From assembly GCA_037127315.1 (NCBI GenBank), contig JBBBDQ010000442.1, positions 1,795,001 to 1,859,000 on the forward strand: 64,000 nt of DNA. Reading direction: 5' to 3'. The notes below the pieces were generated by a model. That model saw only the letters and a list, made by a program, of their open reading frames with translations, was not told where the DNA came from and did no database searches. Positions within the stretch are counted from its first letter, which is position 1. Every line of letters starts with the position of its first letter. Below, piece after piece: positions 31,378 through 41,622 of the stretch. The DNA comes from Ascarosepion bandense. Taxonomy: Eukaryota; Mollusca; Cephalopoda; Sepiida; Sepiidae. The position numbers and the translations under genes were made by a program.

Positions 31378-31650
31378 CATTATTATTATTATTATTATAA
31401 TTATTATAATTATTATTATTATTATTATTTACTTTGATTGCTGTTGTTTATTCAGTTCCTTCCGGGTCCCATCCAGAGACCTAAAGTCGGATATGGCTTC
31501 ATGACATTTTTCACTGATCCTTTTAAAACGAAGAAAAAACACAAACAAAACCTAAGATCACATACATTTTACACAGATAAAGCTCTTTGTAATGTGTGAG
31601 CTGTACTTTTCAGTTCAATTTTTCGTATTTACGTACATGTCGAGATCGGA
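31378..31650. repeat. (TTA)n and a dispersed repeat
   Basis: (TTA)n-rich run at 31378-31430, then a block with TTCCTTCCGGGTCCCATCCA and CATGACATTTTTCACTGATC that recurs at 49575-49740. Both lie next to R2-like LINE fragments, so this may be part of that element's untranslated region (inference). Confidence 0.5.
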
Positions 31651-31951
31651 AGTCATATATACGGAACGAAAATTAGAAATCCCGTACCTAACTTCAACAC
31701 CTCGGTTTTGTGTCTTTTTAATAAAACTGGGGTAGAAAATGAAATTCAGTGAGATAAGGACCAGCCATGAATTGATGCAGACCAGCTGAAATAGCCTGCC
31801 CCACCAGAGATATTTCAAGAGATGGCCAGTCCCAATTCAACGAGCTGCAAGTTGAACACACCATCTTCCCGTTGAGATAATAGATTACGAATATTTAAAT
31901 GCTAGTAAAATACCGGTCACTTATTTTTGACTCGCTTGACATTTTATATCT

Positions 31952-32006
<55 letters not shown>

Positions 32007-32528
32007 CTTTAAATTTGGTTTTTCATTATATACCGTTCCTTCAAGTGTCCGGTCTAAGTTAGTCGGGTGATGACAAGTGATCCTGATTTAGACGATACGA
32101 GATCAACAAACACAACGTGGGTAGAATCGACCGAAGGTCAGAAAGGTTGATTGGACTCAGTCAGGATTTGTTATATATATATATGTAGTTTTTTTAAGCG
32201 TAATCCTTCTAGTTATAGATTCATCGAAATTATGACATCTCCTCAGTTTTGGATCCAAACATAAACAAAGTAATTTTCTAAAGAAGTAATGGATTTTTAA
32301 AATTTATTATTCTGAAAGATTTTTGTCACTTTAAACGGTATTTAGTGGGTACGAATATTTAAGAAAACGCTTTGTTTATTTTTTAAATAGCATATTTATT
32401 TTCGTCAAACGGCCTGAATATTCGAGAAATCATATTTAAGAAAGATATGCGCATTCGATACTGCGCCCCCTGATCAAACAATTTTGTTATACTTACATGG
32501 TTTATGAAGTAATTTTCTATAACATTAA

Positions 32529-32534
<6 letters not shown>
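31651..32534. other. No gene; (AT)n at 31958-32004
   Basis: 31651-31957 and 32180-32531 show no family. At 32101-32121 the block GATCAACAAACACAACGTGG precedes GAATCGACCGAAGG, related to blocks at 21998 and 48516. The sequence at 32040-32080 (GTCTAAGTTAGTCGGGTGAT) may belong to the same repeat. Confidence 0.4.

Positions 32535-32592
<58 letters not shown>
32532..32592. repeat. (AT)n tract
   Basis: Pure AT run immediately before the 105/108-bp satellite. Confidence 0.9.
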
Positions 32593-32595
<3 letters not shown>

Positions 32596-32609
32596 AAAAA
32601 CGCATTTCA

Positions 32610-34740
32610 TATTCAGATTATTTACATTATTCGGACAATTATTCTCATCATTGTTGCCATTTGTACGACGTTTAATAATAGATCATTATATTTGTCTATA
32701 TTTATGAGATAAGGTAGTATTTAAAGTATCTACATTATCCGGACTATTGTCCTCATCTTTGTTGCCAGTTGTACGACGTTTAATAATAGATCATTCTATT
32801 TGTCTATATTTCTGAGATGAGGTAGTATTTACAGTATTTACATTATTCGGACTATTGTCCTCATCTTTGTTGCCATTTGTACGACGTTTAATAATAGATC
32901 ATTCTATTTGTCTATATTTCTGAGATGAGGTAGTATTTACAGTATTTACATTACTCGGACTATTGTCCTCATCTTTGTTGCCACTTGTACGTTTAATAAT
33001 AGATCGTTATATTTGTTCATATTTCTGAGATGAGGTTGTATTTACAGTATTTACATTACTCGGACTATTGTCCTCATCTTTGTTGCCATTTGTACGTTTA
33101 ATAATAGATCGTTCTATTTGTCTATATTTCTGAGATGAGATAGTATTTACAGTATTTACATTACTCGGACTATTGTCCTCATCTTTGTTGCCATTTGTAC
33201 GACGTTTAATAATAGATCATTCTATTTGTCTATATTTCTGAGATGAGGTAGTATTTACAGTATTTACATTATTCGGACTATTGTCCTCATCTTTGTTGCC
33301 AGTTGTACGACGTTTAATAATAGATCATTCTATTTGTCTATATTTCTGAGATGAGGTAGTATTTACAGTATTTACATTACTCGGACTATTGTCCTCATCT
33401 TTGTTGCCATTTGTACGACGTTTAATAATAGATCATTCTATTTGTCTATATTTCTGAGATGAGGTAGTATTTACAGTATTTACATTATTCGGACTATTGT
33501 CCTCATCTTTGTTGCCATTTGTACGACGTTTAATAATAGATCATTCTATTTGTCTATATTTCTGAGATGAGGTAGTATTTACAGTATTTACATTACTCGG
33601 ACTATTGTCCTCATCTTTGTTGCCATTTGTACGTTTAATAATAGATCGTTCTATTTGTCTATATTTCTGAGATGAGGTAGTATTTACAGTATTTACATCA
33701 TTCGGACTATTGCTCTCATCTTTGTTGCCATTTGTACGACGTTTAATAATAGATCATTCTATTTGTCTATATTTCTGAGATGAGATAGTATTTACAGTAT
33801 TTACATTATTCGGACTATTGTCCTCATCTTTGTTGCCATTTGTACGACGTTTAATAATAGATCATTCTATTTGTCTATATTTCTGAGATGAGGTAGTATT
33901 TACAGTATTTACATTACTCGGACTATTGTCCTCATCTTTGTTGCCAGTTGTACGACGTTTAATAATAGATCATTCTATTTGTCTATATTTCTGAGATGAG
34001 GTAGTATTTACTGTATTTACATTACTCGGACTATTGTCCTCATCTTTGTTGCCATTTGTACGTTTAATAATAGATCGTTCTATTTGTCTATATTTCTGAG
34101 ATGAGATAGTATTTACAGTATTTACATTACTCGGACTATTGTCCTCATCTTTGTTGCCATTTGTACGTTTAATAATAGATCGTTCTATTTGTCTATATTT
34201 CTGAGATGAGATAGTATTTACAGTATTTACATTATTCGGACTATTGTCCTCATCTTTGTTGCCAGTTGTACGACGTTTAATAATAGATCATTCTATTTGT
34301 CTATATTTCTGAGATGAGGTAGTATTTACAGTATTTACATTATTCGGACTATTGTCCTCATCTTTGTTGCCATTTGTACGACGTTTAATAATAGATCATT
34401 CTATTTGTCTATATTTCTGAGATGAGGTAGTATTTACAGTATTTACATTACTCGGACTATTGTCATCATCTTTGTTGCCATTTGTACGTTTAATAATAGA
34501 TCGTTCTATTTGTCTATATTTCTGAGATGTGGTTGTATTTACAGTATTTACATTACTCGGACTATTGTCCTCATCTTTGTTGCCATTTGTACGTTTAATA
34601 ATAGATCGTTCTATTTGTCTATATTTCTGAGATGAGGTAGTATTTACAGTATCTACATTATTCGGACTATTGTCCTCATCTTTGTTGCAATTTGTACGAC
34701 ATTTCGGACGTTGTACGCTCCGGCCCTTCTTCAGGAATTT
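32610..34740 (-). repeat. 105/108-bp satellite, coding-like on the minus strand
   Basis: About 20 units. Two unit types exist: type B (108 bp) has GTACGACGTTTAATAATAGA followed by TCATTCT; type A (105 bp) lacks one ACG triplet and has TCGTTCT. Going left to right I read B B B A A B B B B A B B B A A B B A A plus a terminal variant unit. Both lengths are multiples of three. On the minus strand a unit reads NKDEDNSPSNVNTVNTTSSQ-KYRQIERSIIKRTNG. In type B the CGA of IER-S becomes TGA, closing the frame. Confidence 0.9.
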
Positions 34741-34815
34741 CGAACCGTACCCTTTATTACGATCACTAGTGTATATAATTCTCATTCCTTTGTGCAAACT
34801 CTCTTTGGTTGTCAT
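34396..34815 (-). CDS. Hypothetical repeat ORF at the satellite edge
   Basis: A 139-codon frame: MTTKESLHKGMRIIYTSDRN, KGYGSKFLKKGRSVQRPKC, then three satellite-encoded units (NKDEDNSPNNV..., NKDEDNSPSNV..., NKDDDNSPSNV...) separated by QIERSIIKRTNG. It ends at the TGA in the first type B unit (34396-34398). The N-terminal part has a diverged second copy on the minus strand at 37474-37375 (KQGMEFIYTSNCNKGFGSKF). I recognise no domain. It could be a fragment of a repeat-borne ORF; expression is unproven, and unit variation is not restricted to synonymous sites. Confidence 0.35.
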   Translation of the reverse strand: MTTKESLHKGMRIIYTSDRNKGYGSKFLKKGRSVQRPKCRTNCNKDEDNSPNNVDTVNTTSSQKYRQIERSIIKRTNGNKDEDNSPSNVNTVNTTTSQKYRQIERSIIKRTNGNKDDDNSPSNVNTVNTTSSQKYRQIE

Positions 34816-35349
34816 GAGTTATCTCCTTCAAACCCGACTTTTCACTTGTTCACCACTTTATTTAGACATTTATAAATCAAGATATATTTCGACAGAGTAA
34901 ATTTACTTACATTGTCTCATTCAGACCGTTGAAAAACAAAAAAATATATATAATGTGTTCAAAACGTGACAGTCACAGAATTAGGTGAAGTGGTAGTGAA
35001 CTGGCCGTACACACACGAGTATGTGTCTGGATATATAACCTGTTTCCCCACTGAGACGTGGTGTGACAGAGGGTCGAGTTCATGTTCGAGTACGCCCGGG
35101 CCGGGGCCAAAATTTACTCAGCATCCGTCAGTTAGGCTAGCCTTTGGTCCGATCATCGATCCACCCCTCTAGTTTAATGTGGTGGTGCTTCCTCTCTGCA
35201 TTTTATTTTTGATAGCTGGTTATTAGTCCTCGAGCGAGTCAAACTCTACCCGAAGATAGGGACGTACCTGAGATATGATAAATCCTACCCCACCGGCATC
35301 AAATATTGGTACAGATAAACAGAGATGAACAGATGGTGAAATATCTAAA

Positions 35350-35352
<3 letters not shown>
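34816..35352. other. No gene seen
   Basis: 34816-34880 matches 37475-37520 (CACTTGTTCACCACT / TTATTTGTTCACCACT), the upstream flank of the repeat ORF. The GC-richer stretch at 35080-35170 (GCCCGGGCCGGGGCC) is unusual for the window but has no assignable function. Confidence 0.35.
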
Positions 35353-35384
<32 letters not shown>

Positions 35385-35388
<4 letters not shown>

Positions 35389-35586
35389 AATGAATAGGAG
35401 CACTCTAGCTATTGGCCGTGTTTATACGCGCTAAAATGCCTGCCTTCTTCTACCGGACGCTCGTAGCCTAGGGGTAGAATCGCCGATTCGGTCGGGTTTC
35501 AATCTTGGGTTGGGAAGCGATCGGATTTTAAGCCGTAGTCATGATCTGTGATACAGCGAAACAGATCTGTCTGCGGATGACTATGG
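35385..35586 (+). mobile_element. SINE2 copy
   Basis: Lies between (AT)n at 35353-35384 and (AT)n at 35587-35610. It has GCTCGTAGCCTAGGGGTAGA as A-box region, GGTCGGGTTTCAATCTTGGG as B-box region, and the tail GATCTGTGATACAGCGAAAC. A (TG)n run follows at 35611-35653. Confidence 0.7.
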
Positions 35587-35655
<69 letters not shown>

Positions 35656-35749
35656 CGAGGTGTCTTAGAAATATTCTTTAGCCAATCGTTTTCATAACAT
35701 TTAGCCGAGATTAACAAGCATCAGAGCTTATTTGCTTTTTATTTGTTCA

Positions 35750-36424
35750 CTAGCAGTATAGCTCGGCGTTGCTCGGGTGTAATGAAAGCTTTAAAACTAA
35801 TCTATGGTCCTGCAGCTTAGACTCTTTGGACGTTGGCACGAAAGACTAAAAAGCAATAATTGTTTCCATTAAAAGCGAAACCGTAGACTGAAAGAAAAAT
35901 GAATGGATGTAAGTCAAATTTGATTTTCCTGGTATCGATATCAAATAAGTTTTTTTCGTCGTAAACTGAATTTTGAAGGCTAAATAAGTCCTCTGAGTAA
36001 ATGGTATCATGGCTGAGACTAAGAACTGCAATTATACCTACTTAGCCAAACCTGAAGCAAAAACTAAAATAAAAGGGCTGAAAAAATACAGACATACAGG
36101 CAGATAAACAGACACACACACACACATAAACGTCTTGCCTTTTATAAATATATATTATCGTTTTTCTGCACTATTGTAAGAACTGCAACCTTGAAACTTC
36201 TGAATATCGTTTCTTATGTCTTTGTCTATGAGTATATCAAATTTGATTAAAATCGGACCACTCCTATAACCCGATTTTTTCGATTATTGATTATCGATTT
36301 TAGATATTTATCGGTTGGTACCTCGACACAAAACCTAGCTAAGAACACTCGCAGTCGCTTATAGTACAACTGTGTAAATTTTCATGAAAATCGGTTCAGC
36401 CGTTTCGGAGTCTATAGGTAACGG

Positions 36425-36471
<47 letters not shown>

Positions 36472-36505
36472 AAGTTCCATTTATAAATAAGTTTAGATTT
36501 TATCC
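35750..36505 (+). mobile_element. X-element copy 3, most complete
   Basis: Single head CTAGCAGTATAGCTCGGCGT, uninterrupted body (GGACGTTGGCACGAAAGACT, AAATAAGTCCTCTGAGTAAA), then GGTTCAGCCGTTTCGGAGTC, (AC)n at 36427-36466 and the end CCATTTATAAATAAGTTTAG. About 755 bp, useful as the reference for this family. No open frame. Confidence 0.7.
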
Positions 36506-36882
36506 CGCTTTCTTCTAAGTTTTATTTATTTTTTGAGGAACCGCCTGACTTGTTCTCGCGATTTTCAGTAACCGCTTGATGTATGAATTAATGGTAGATT
36601 TGTATCAGGAGAAAGTGGTTGGTGTTTGAGCCCTGGTAGAAGCCAATATTTTGAATGATAATTCTTGAAATCAAACATTATCTTTCTTTTAGTTGGAAGA
36701 CTCCAGTCACATGATATTGCCGAGCCTATTCAGCCAACTGCCCAACTGAACTTTGCATATATTCATCTTTTTTTTTTTCTTTGTGATCTTTTTACTTCTG
36801 AAACTTCTTTCTAGTTGCCATTTTTATTTTATTTCTATGTTTCGAAATTATTAGTTTTAACCTTTTAAGTTACTTGTGTTTG
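36506..36882. other. No feature seen
   Basis: AT-rich sequence with no recognised family or frame. Confidence 0.4.
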
Positions 36883-37292
36883 TGTTGTAGTGAAATATCC
36901 TGTCCTACCCAGGAATGGGTATGGCCCGCGTTACAAAAGACCGGGATTAGAACGAACTACAGAGTGATCGAGAGTGTTCGTGACTATACGAGAGTCTCCG
37001 TCATTACACGGATGCGATCGTGAGTCTTCGTCATTATACGAGAGATCGAGAGCCATCGGCCTTAGACGAGAGTTAGACGTCACTAGACGGAAGCCTAATT
37101 CTCAAGACGGACGCATACGTCCTATACAGAGACATTGCCTTCTTAAATGTTATTCTTGTTAACTGTTCGTTGGTGTACTAGTATTTGGTTTATTGTACTG
37201 ACGTATAATAAACCACTATTTATATATCCTCGGTGTTAAGAGTTATTTCTTGCACTATTCTTTCTCTGTTTATCACCTCCCGGGATACAACA
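36883..37292 (+). mobile_element. Solo LTR-like element
   Basis: The ends form a 7-bp inverted pair, TGTTGTA / TACAACA, giving the TG...CA termini of LTRs. Inside, AATAAA at 37207-37212 is followed by sequence resembling R-U5 (CTCGGTGTTAAGAGTTATTT). The left half has internal repeats of the type CGAGAGTCTTCGTCATTATA, unlike anything near it in base composition. Flanking pentamers GTTTG and GAGTG do not match well, so the target duplication is decayed or the ends are slightly misplaced. Confidence 0.45.
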
Positions 37293-37318
37293 GAGTGTTA
37301 ATTATATTTTACTATATA

Positions 37319-37490
37319 GGCCCATTTTACAGTATTTACATTATTATTGTTACCATTTGTACGACGTTTCGGCCGACCTCCTTCAGCGGTTAGGAATTTC
37401 GAACCGAACCCTTTATTACAATTACTGGTGTATATGAACTCCATTCCTTGCTTAAATCCTCTATTGGAAGTCATGACTTATGTCCCTCTA
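37319..37490 (-). pseudogene. Diverged copy of the repeat-ORF N-terminal module
   Basis: The minus strand from 37474 encodes MTSNRGFKQGMEFIYTSNCN and KGFGSKFLTA, then EGGRPKRRTNGN and part of a satellite unit (VNTV). It matches 34815-34660 in order. The stretch CTGAAGGAGGTCGGCCGAAA (minus strand) sits where 37.88 and 38.02 kb have CTGAAGAAGGCCGG and CTGAGGAAGGCCGG. Confidence 0.6.
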
Positions 37491-37504
37491 ACCCTGCAAT
37501 TTAT

Positions 37505-37600
37505 TTGTTCACCACTGCTGTAGACTGGTATTGAACTCACAACTCTAAGAGTCAAGTCAGGAACTAACCAACGTCTATATCCACCGGGCCATGTTTCCTT
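37505..37600 (-). repeat. tRNA-like SINE fragment
   Basis: The minus strand reads GGCCCGGTGGATATAGACGT (A-box-like GGTGGATATAGACG) and GAGTTGTGAGTTCAATACC (B-box-like). No matching body was identified. It sits between two copies of the satellite-related module. Confidence 0.45.
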
Positions 37601-37604
37601 AAGA

Positions 37605-38145
37605 AGCTTACAATGGCCAAAACGTCGTACAAAGATAAGGACAATAGCCCGATTAATGTAAATACTGTAAATACTACCTAATCTCAGAAATATAGACAAA
37701 TATTTTAATAAGTTCTAAATATTACATAAAAGTATATGTTTTAATATAATGTTCATAATACTACATAAAATATATAATAAGGCAGAAACGTCGTACAAAT
37801 GACAACGAAGATGAGGACAATAGTGTGAATGATGTAAATACTCTAAATACTATCTCATCTCAGAAATATAGACGATTCCTAGCACCTGAAGAAGGCCGGA
37901 GCTTACAACGACCGAAGCGTCGTACAAATGGCAACAAAGATGAGGACAATAGTCCGAATAATGTAAATACTGTAAATACTACCTCGTCTCAGAAATACAG
38001 ACAATTCCTAGCACCTGAGGAAGGCCGGAGCGTACAATGGCCGAAACGTTGTACAAATGTTAAGAAAGATGAGGACAATAGTCTGAACAATGTAAATACT
38101 GTAAGTAGTACCTCATCTCAGAAATATAGACAAAGGCCCATTTTA
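37605..38145 (+). repeat. Plus-strand copies of the satellite module with GEEGR-type insert
   Basis: Four satellite-like units in the opposite orientation to the 33-34 kb array. From 37825 the plus strand encodes FLAPEEGRSLQRPKRRTNGN, KDEDNSPNNVNTVNTTSSQK, YRQFLAPEEGRSVQWPKRCT and a further unit. These units are 129 bp because they carry 8 extra codons (the FLAPEEGR segment) that the 105/108-bp array has lost. They look closer to an ancestral unit. Confidence 0.7.
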
Positions 38146-38215
38146 CTTTATTTTTTACTGTTTTATTTGTAATTTCTTCTTTATTTTGGTTATTGTAAGT
38201 TCTGTGTATATTTTG

Positions 38216-38966
38216 TGAGTAGATTATTGTATAATGTGTGTATTTTGTGTGTATATTATTGTATAATGTGTGTATTTTGTGTGTATATTATTGTATAATG
38301 TGTGTATTTTGTGTGCATATTATTGTATAATGTGTGTATTTTGTGTGCATATTGTTGTATAATGTGTGTATTTTGTGTGTATATTATTGTATAATGTGTG
38401 TATTTTGTGTGTATATTATTGTATAATGTGTGTATTTTGTGTGTATATTGTTGTATAATGTGTGTATTTTGTGTGTATATTATTGCATAATGTGTGTATT
38501 TTGTGTGCATATTATTGTATAATGTGTGTATTTTGTGTGTATATTATTGTATAATGTGTGTATTTTGTGTGCATATTGTTGTATAATGTGTGTATTTTGT
38601 GTGTATATTGTTGTATAATGTGTGTATTTTGTGTGTATATTATTGTATAATGTGTGTATTTTGTGTGTATATTATTGTATAATGTGTGTATTTTGTGTGC
38701 ATATTATTGTATAATGTGTGTATTTTGTGTGCATATTGTTGTATAATGTGTGTATTTTGTGTGCATATTATTGTATAATGTGTGTATTTTGTGTGCATAT
38801 TATTGTATAATGTGTGTATTTTGTGTGTATATTATTGTATAATGTGTGTATTTTGTGTGTATATTATTGTATAATGTGTGTATTTTGTGTGTATATTATT
38901 GTATAATGTGTGTATTTTGTGTGTATATTATTGTATAATGTGTGTATTTTGTGTGTATATTATTAT
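38216..38966. repeat. 32-bp minisatellite
   Basis: About 23 units of TGTGTGTATTTTGTGTG(T/C)A plus TATT(A/G)TTGTATAA. Variation is mostly T/C at one site and A/G at another. It is not a multiple of three; the long minus-strand frames (repeated TKYTHY and TQNTHIIQ) exist only because no unit phase contains a stop. Confidence 0.95.
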
Positions 38967-39089
38967 GCGCATATACAGCCTCTGATAGTTATGTGTTTGT
39001 GTTCGGTTGTATCTATTCCCTTGTTTCTTATTGTATATTATATTGTTTTTCCTATAAGTTTTTTTTGTTGTTGTTTTTGTATTGTGTGA

Positions 39090-39120
<31 letters not shown>

Positions 39121-39123
<3 letters not shown>

Positions 39124-39590
39124 TTCATTCCGTAATGAATTTGAACACTCCCGGCAACTGGCGTGTGTTTACATTGTATATAACACGCTAAAATCCACCT
39201 TCCTCTACCGAGTGCCCATAACTCGGAGGTAGAATCTCTGATTGATGTCAATTTGGTCAGGTTTCAATCCAGGCTAGTAGCAATCGGATGTAGCGTTCTG
39301 ATGATCTGTGATACTACTAAACAGATTTGACTACGGATGACTATATATATATATATATATATAGTCATCCGCAGACAGATCTGTTTCTCTGTATCACAGC
39401 TCATCAGTACGGTTAGACAGCCGATTGCGTTTTACCCAGGATTGAAACCCGACCGAATTGGCGTCAGTCGGTGATTCTACCTCTGAGCTACGGGCGCTCG
39501 GTAGAAGGAGGCAGACTTTTTAGCGTGTATATTATCATTATACACGCCCAATAGCTGAGAGTGTTCTAATTTATTGCTGAATAAACGATG
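39121..39590. repeat. SINE2 pair, tail-to-tail palindrome on (AT)n
   Basis: A plus copy at 39121-39342 (CCCATAACTCGGAGGTAGAA, GGTTTCAATCCAGGC) and a minus copy at 39362-39590 (GTCATCCGCAGACAGATCTG ... CTGAGCTACGGGCGCTC) have their 3' ends facing an (AT)n tract at 39341-39361. The two differ enough to be separate insertions, not one recent inverted duplication. Confidence 0.7.
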
Positions 39591-39780
39591 CGTAGGTGCC
39601 ATATATAGGTGTTAATAAAACAGTGCTCAGTGTAGTATGAACAAAAATATTATATATATATTAATAAATATACGTATTGTCCTGTTGCCCTACGTCGATG
39701 AAGTTGCAGTCGTGTCATTGACGTAAGACTATATATATATATATATATTCCTACACACAATTTTTTGTCACTCAATAAAA
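39591..39780. other. No feature seen
   Basis: AT-rich, short (AT)n at 39731-39748. Confidence 0.4.
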
Positions 39781-39789
39781 AGCCAGGTT

Positions 39790-40216
39790 ACCACTCCGGA
39801 TAGAGGGTTGCTTTAAGAGCAATATATTCGTATAGCAATATATTCGTACAGGATAACGGTTCTCCCAAGCCTTAAACAGGTTATGAGTGTATTGATAGGA
39901 GAAATACCCTTTTGAGAATCGGTTCCACAGAACAAGAAGTTGTTAAAGTGGAACTTGCATCTCACCGATAGAATACGGAAGGAATGAGGACGGTTAGCTA
40001 CTATGTTAGTGAAATGGCGTGCTCCATGTCGTGAAGTTTGTATTGGCAGAACCAGGGAACGTAGTTCGTCCGATCATTTTCGTGGAAGAGAGGTTGAAAG
40101 GTGGAGAATAATTCGTCATTCACAAGGGCTCGGAGATGCTTTTGAACCTCATCAAGGATGGAGAATAATGTCTGGGCAGCGCCGGCCCAAATATAACAGC
40201 AGTACTCCAATTTTGG
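39790..40216 (-). pseudogene. Second Jockey/CR1-like LINE, RT C-terminal fragment
   Basis: The minus strand at 40216-40001 encodes PKLEYCCYIWAGAAQTLFSI then LDEVQKHLRALVNDELFSTF and QPLFHENDRTNYV. This is the same region as the LINE-C PCIEYCCHIWSGAP...LDK stretch but from a distinct family. 40000-39790 continues out of frame (INTLITCLRLGRTVIL in another frame). No start, no palm. Confidence 0.6.
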
Positions 40217-40523
40217 ATGTGCGTTGTGGTGCATTGGATATCGGCTCGGAACGAGAAATCGGGGGAGCCAAGTTCGAATTCCACCCGAATTCATTGCATT
40301 CACGTACGCGCAAACACCCTTGGGAAAGGTATTAATCCGTCTATTCCTTCCAGTTATGGGTTAAATAACAGGACAGATTGGGTTCTATAGCCTTGGTCGG
40401 CAACCAGTCTACTGCAGAAAGCAATGGCAACCTACTGCGGGATAATCTTCTACCCAGTCAGCCATGTCTCTTTCGAGACATGATCGCCAAAACGTGTTTC
40501 ACGTATGGCACTTAACTGACTGC
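40217..40523 (+). mobile_element. SINE1 copy, full head
   Basis: ATGTGCGTTGTGGTGCATTG head, B-box AAGTTCGAATTCC at 40271, body and one module to ACTGACTG at 40522. It abuts the second LINE fragment on the left and a duplicated (TTA)n-RTE block on the right. Confidence 0.7.
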
Positions 40524-40668
40524 CCCTATTATTATTATTATTATTATTATTATAGTATAAAAACAATTTTAGAATTCCTCCTCTATAAATGTGAATGCTG
40601 GATAATTTACATACAGATGAAGAAGCGATAACAGAAATGTGGTTCTACAGAACGATGATGAGGATACC
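40524..40668 (+). pseudogene. RTE fragment, duplicate of 29383-29541
   Basis: CCCCTATTATTATTA, AAAACAATTTTAGAATTCCT and ATGCTGGATAATTTACATAC match 29383-29541 almost base for base. The match ends at GGATACC, where the isolated SINE1 module begins. Confidence 0.7.
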
Positions 40669-40738
40669 AGTCAGTCATGTTTCTTTCGAGACATGATCGC
40701 CCAAGCGTGTATCATGTATGGCACTTAACTGACTGACT
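40669..40738 (+). repeat. Isolated SINE1 3' module
   Basis: A free-standing copy of the ~70-bp module bounded by CAGTCAGTCATG and CTTAACTGACTG, with its internal ATGTTTC/GAGACAT hairpin. No body or head is attached. Confidence 0.7.
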
Positions 40739-41464
40739 CCAATTTTGGCCTGATCTGGCTCTTGTAGATAGAATATATCAGGAGGATTCAGGTATTTACT
40801 GGAGTGATAGAAGGAGCCGACTATGTAAACAAATAGAAATTAAACTAAATAAATAAATAAAATCCACTAATTAAAAAAAGAAAAATGAACGCAGGTAAAA
40901 TTGATAGCTGATGTTTCTGGAATCAACCCAACGCTCCTTACTCTAGCTAGACAGAAAACATCTTCACCCACCCTCCCGGAGAGATTCTGATCTCGGATTA
41001 ATTTGTTAAATCCGAAAATTTACCTCTAGCCTGCATTCATCGCCTTTTTATTCGTCTGATTATTTGCTTCCAATATTTTTCTACACAACTGTCTGTTTTG
41101 CATTGACGCATAATCGGTTAGCCTGGAAAGCTAGTCGAATGACGTCAATAGTGACGTCATTCTACATGACCAATCAGAATGCTTCGATCACTTCTATTTC
41201 ATTTTTTTTTCTACTTTTGAAGTACAGCTTTTCGGGACGATAACTTTTTAAAAAAAAATGTCGGATAAGGCTGAGCTATGAAACATTTGTGTACTTCTTG
41301 TTAAAAGTAGAGTCATGCCAATATTCATTCGCATATTTACATTATACTTTCGTTCTTGTGCCACATCTAAACGGCGCGTAGAAAATCAAATATTTATGTT
41401 ATTTGTACTTAGCAATTCTTCAATAGGATATGTTTGATCAAGGGTGTTTTTTATTTAATGTTTT
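40739..41464. other. No gene seen
   Basis: No family or frame recognised in this interval. Confidence 0.4.
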
Positions 41465-41622
41465 ATTTAACTTTACTTCTGACCTTCAAAATTAAAGTAT
41501 ATCATTGGTTATTGTCTACAGGAACTGCCCAAATATTTTTGATCGCACACTTTCAGCTGTAAGATGTAAGACCACACTCGGTCAGAGGATCACAGATGAA
41601 GCTGAAAGCGGAAAATATTTTT
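41465..41622 (+). repeat. Left direct repeat of a 1.8-kb block
   Basis: Shares CTTCAAAATTAAA, CAGGAACTGCCCAAATATTT and TAAGATGTAAGACCACACTC with 43446-43603. The two copies flank the 222-bp array and LINE-C remnant. Confidence 0.65.

Noticed and set aside
32610..34740. Regular array that could be mistaken for CRISPR
   Set aside because: Units are homogeneous along their whole length with no unique spacers, no dyad repeat of CRISPR type and a eukaryotic transposon context. The same holds for the 32-bp array at 38.2-38.97 kb.
38256..38510. Minus-strand frame of repeated TKYTHY/TQNTHIIQ
   Set aside because: 32-bp minisatellite; the unit is not a multiple of three, so frame is only open because all phases lack stops.
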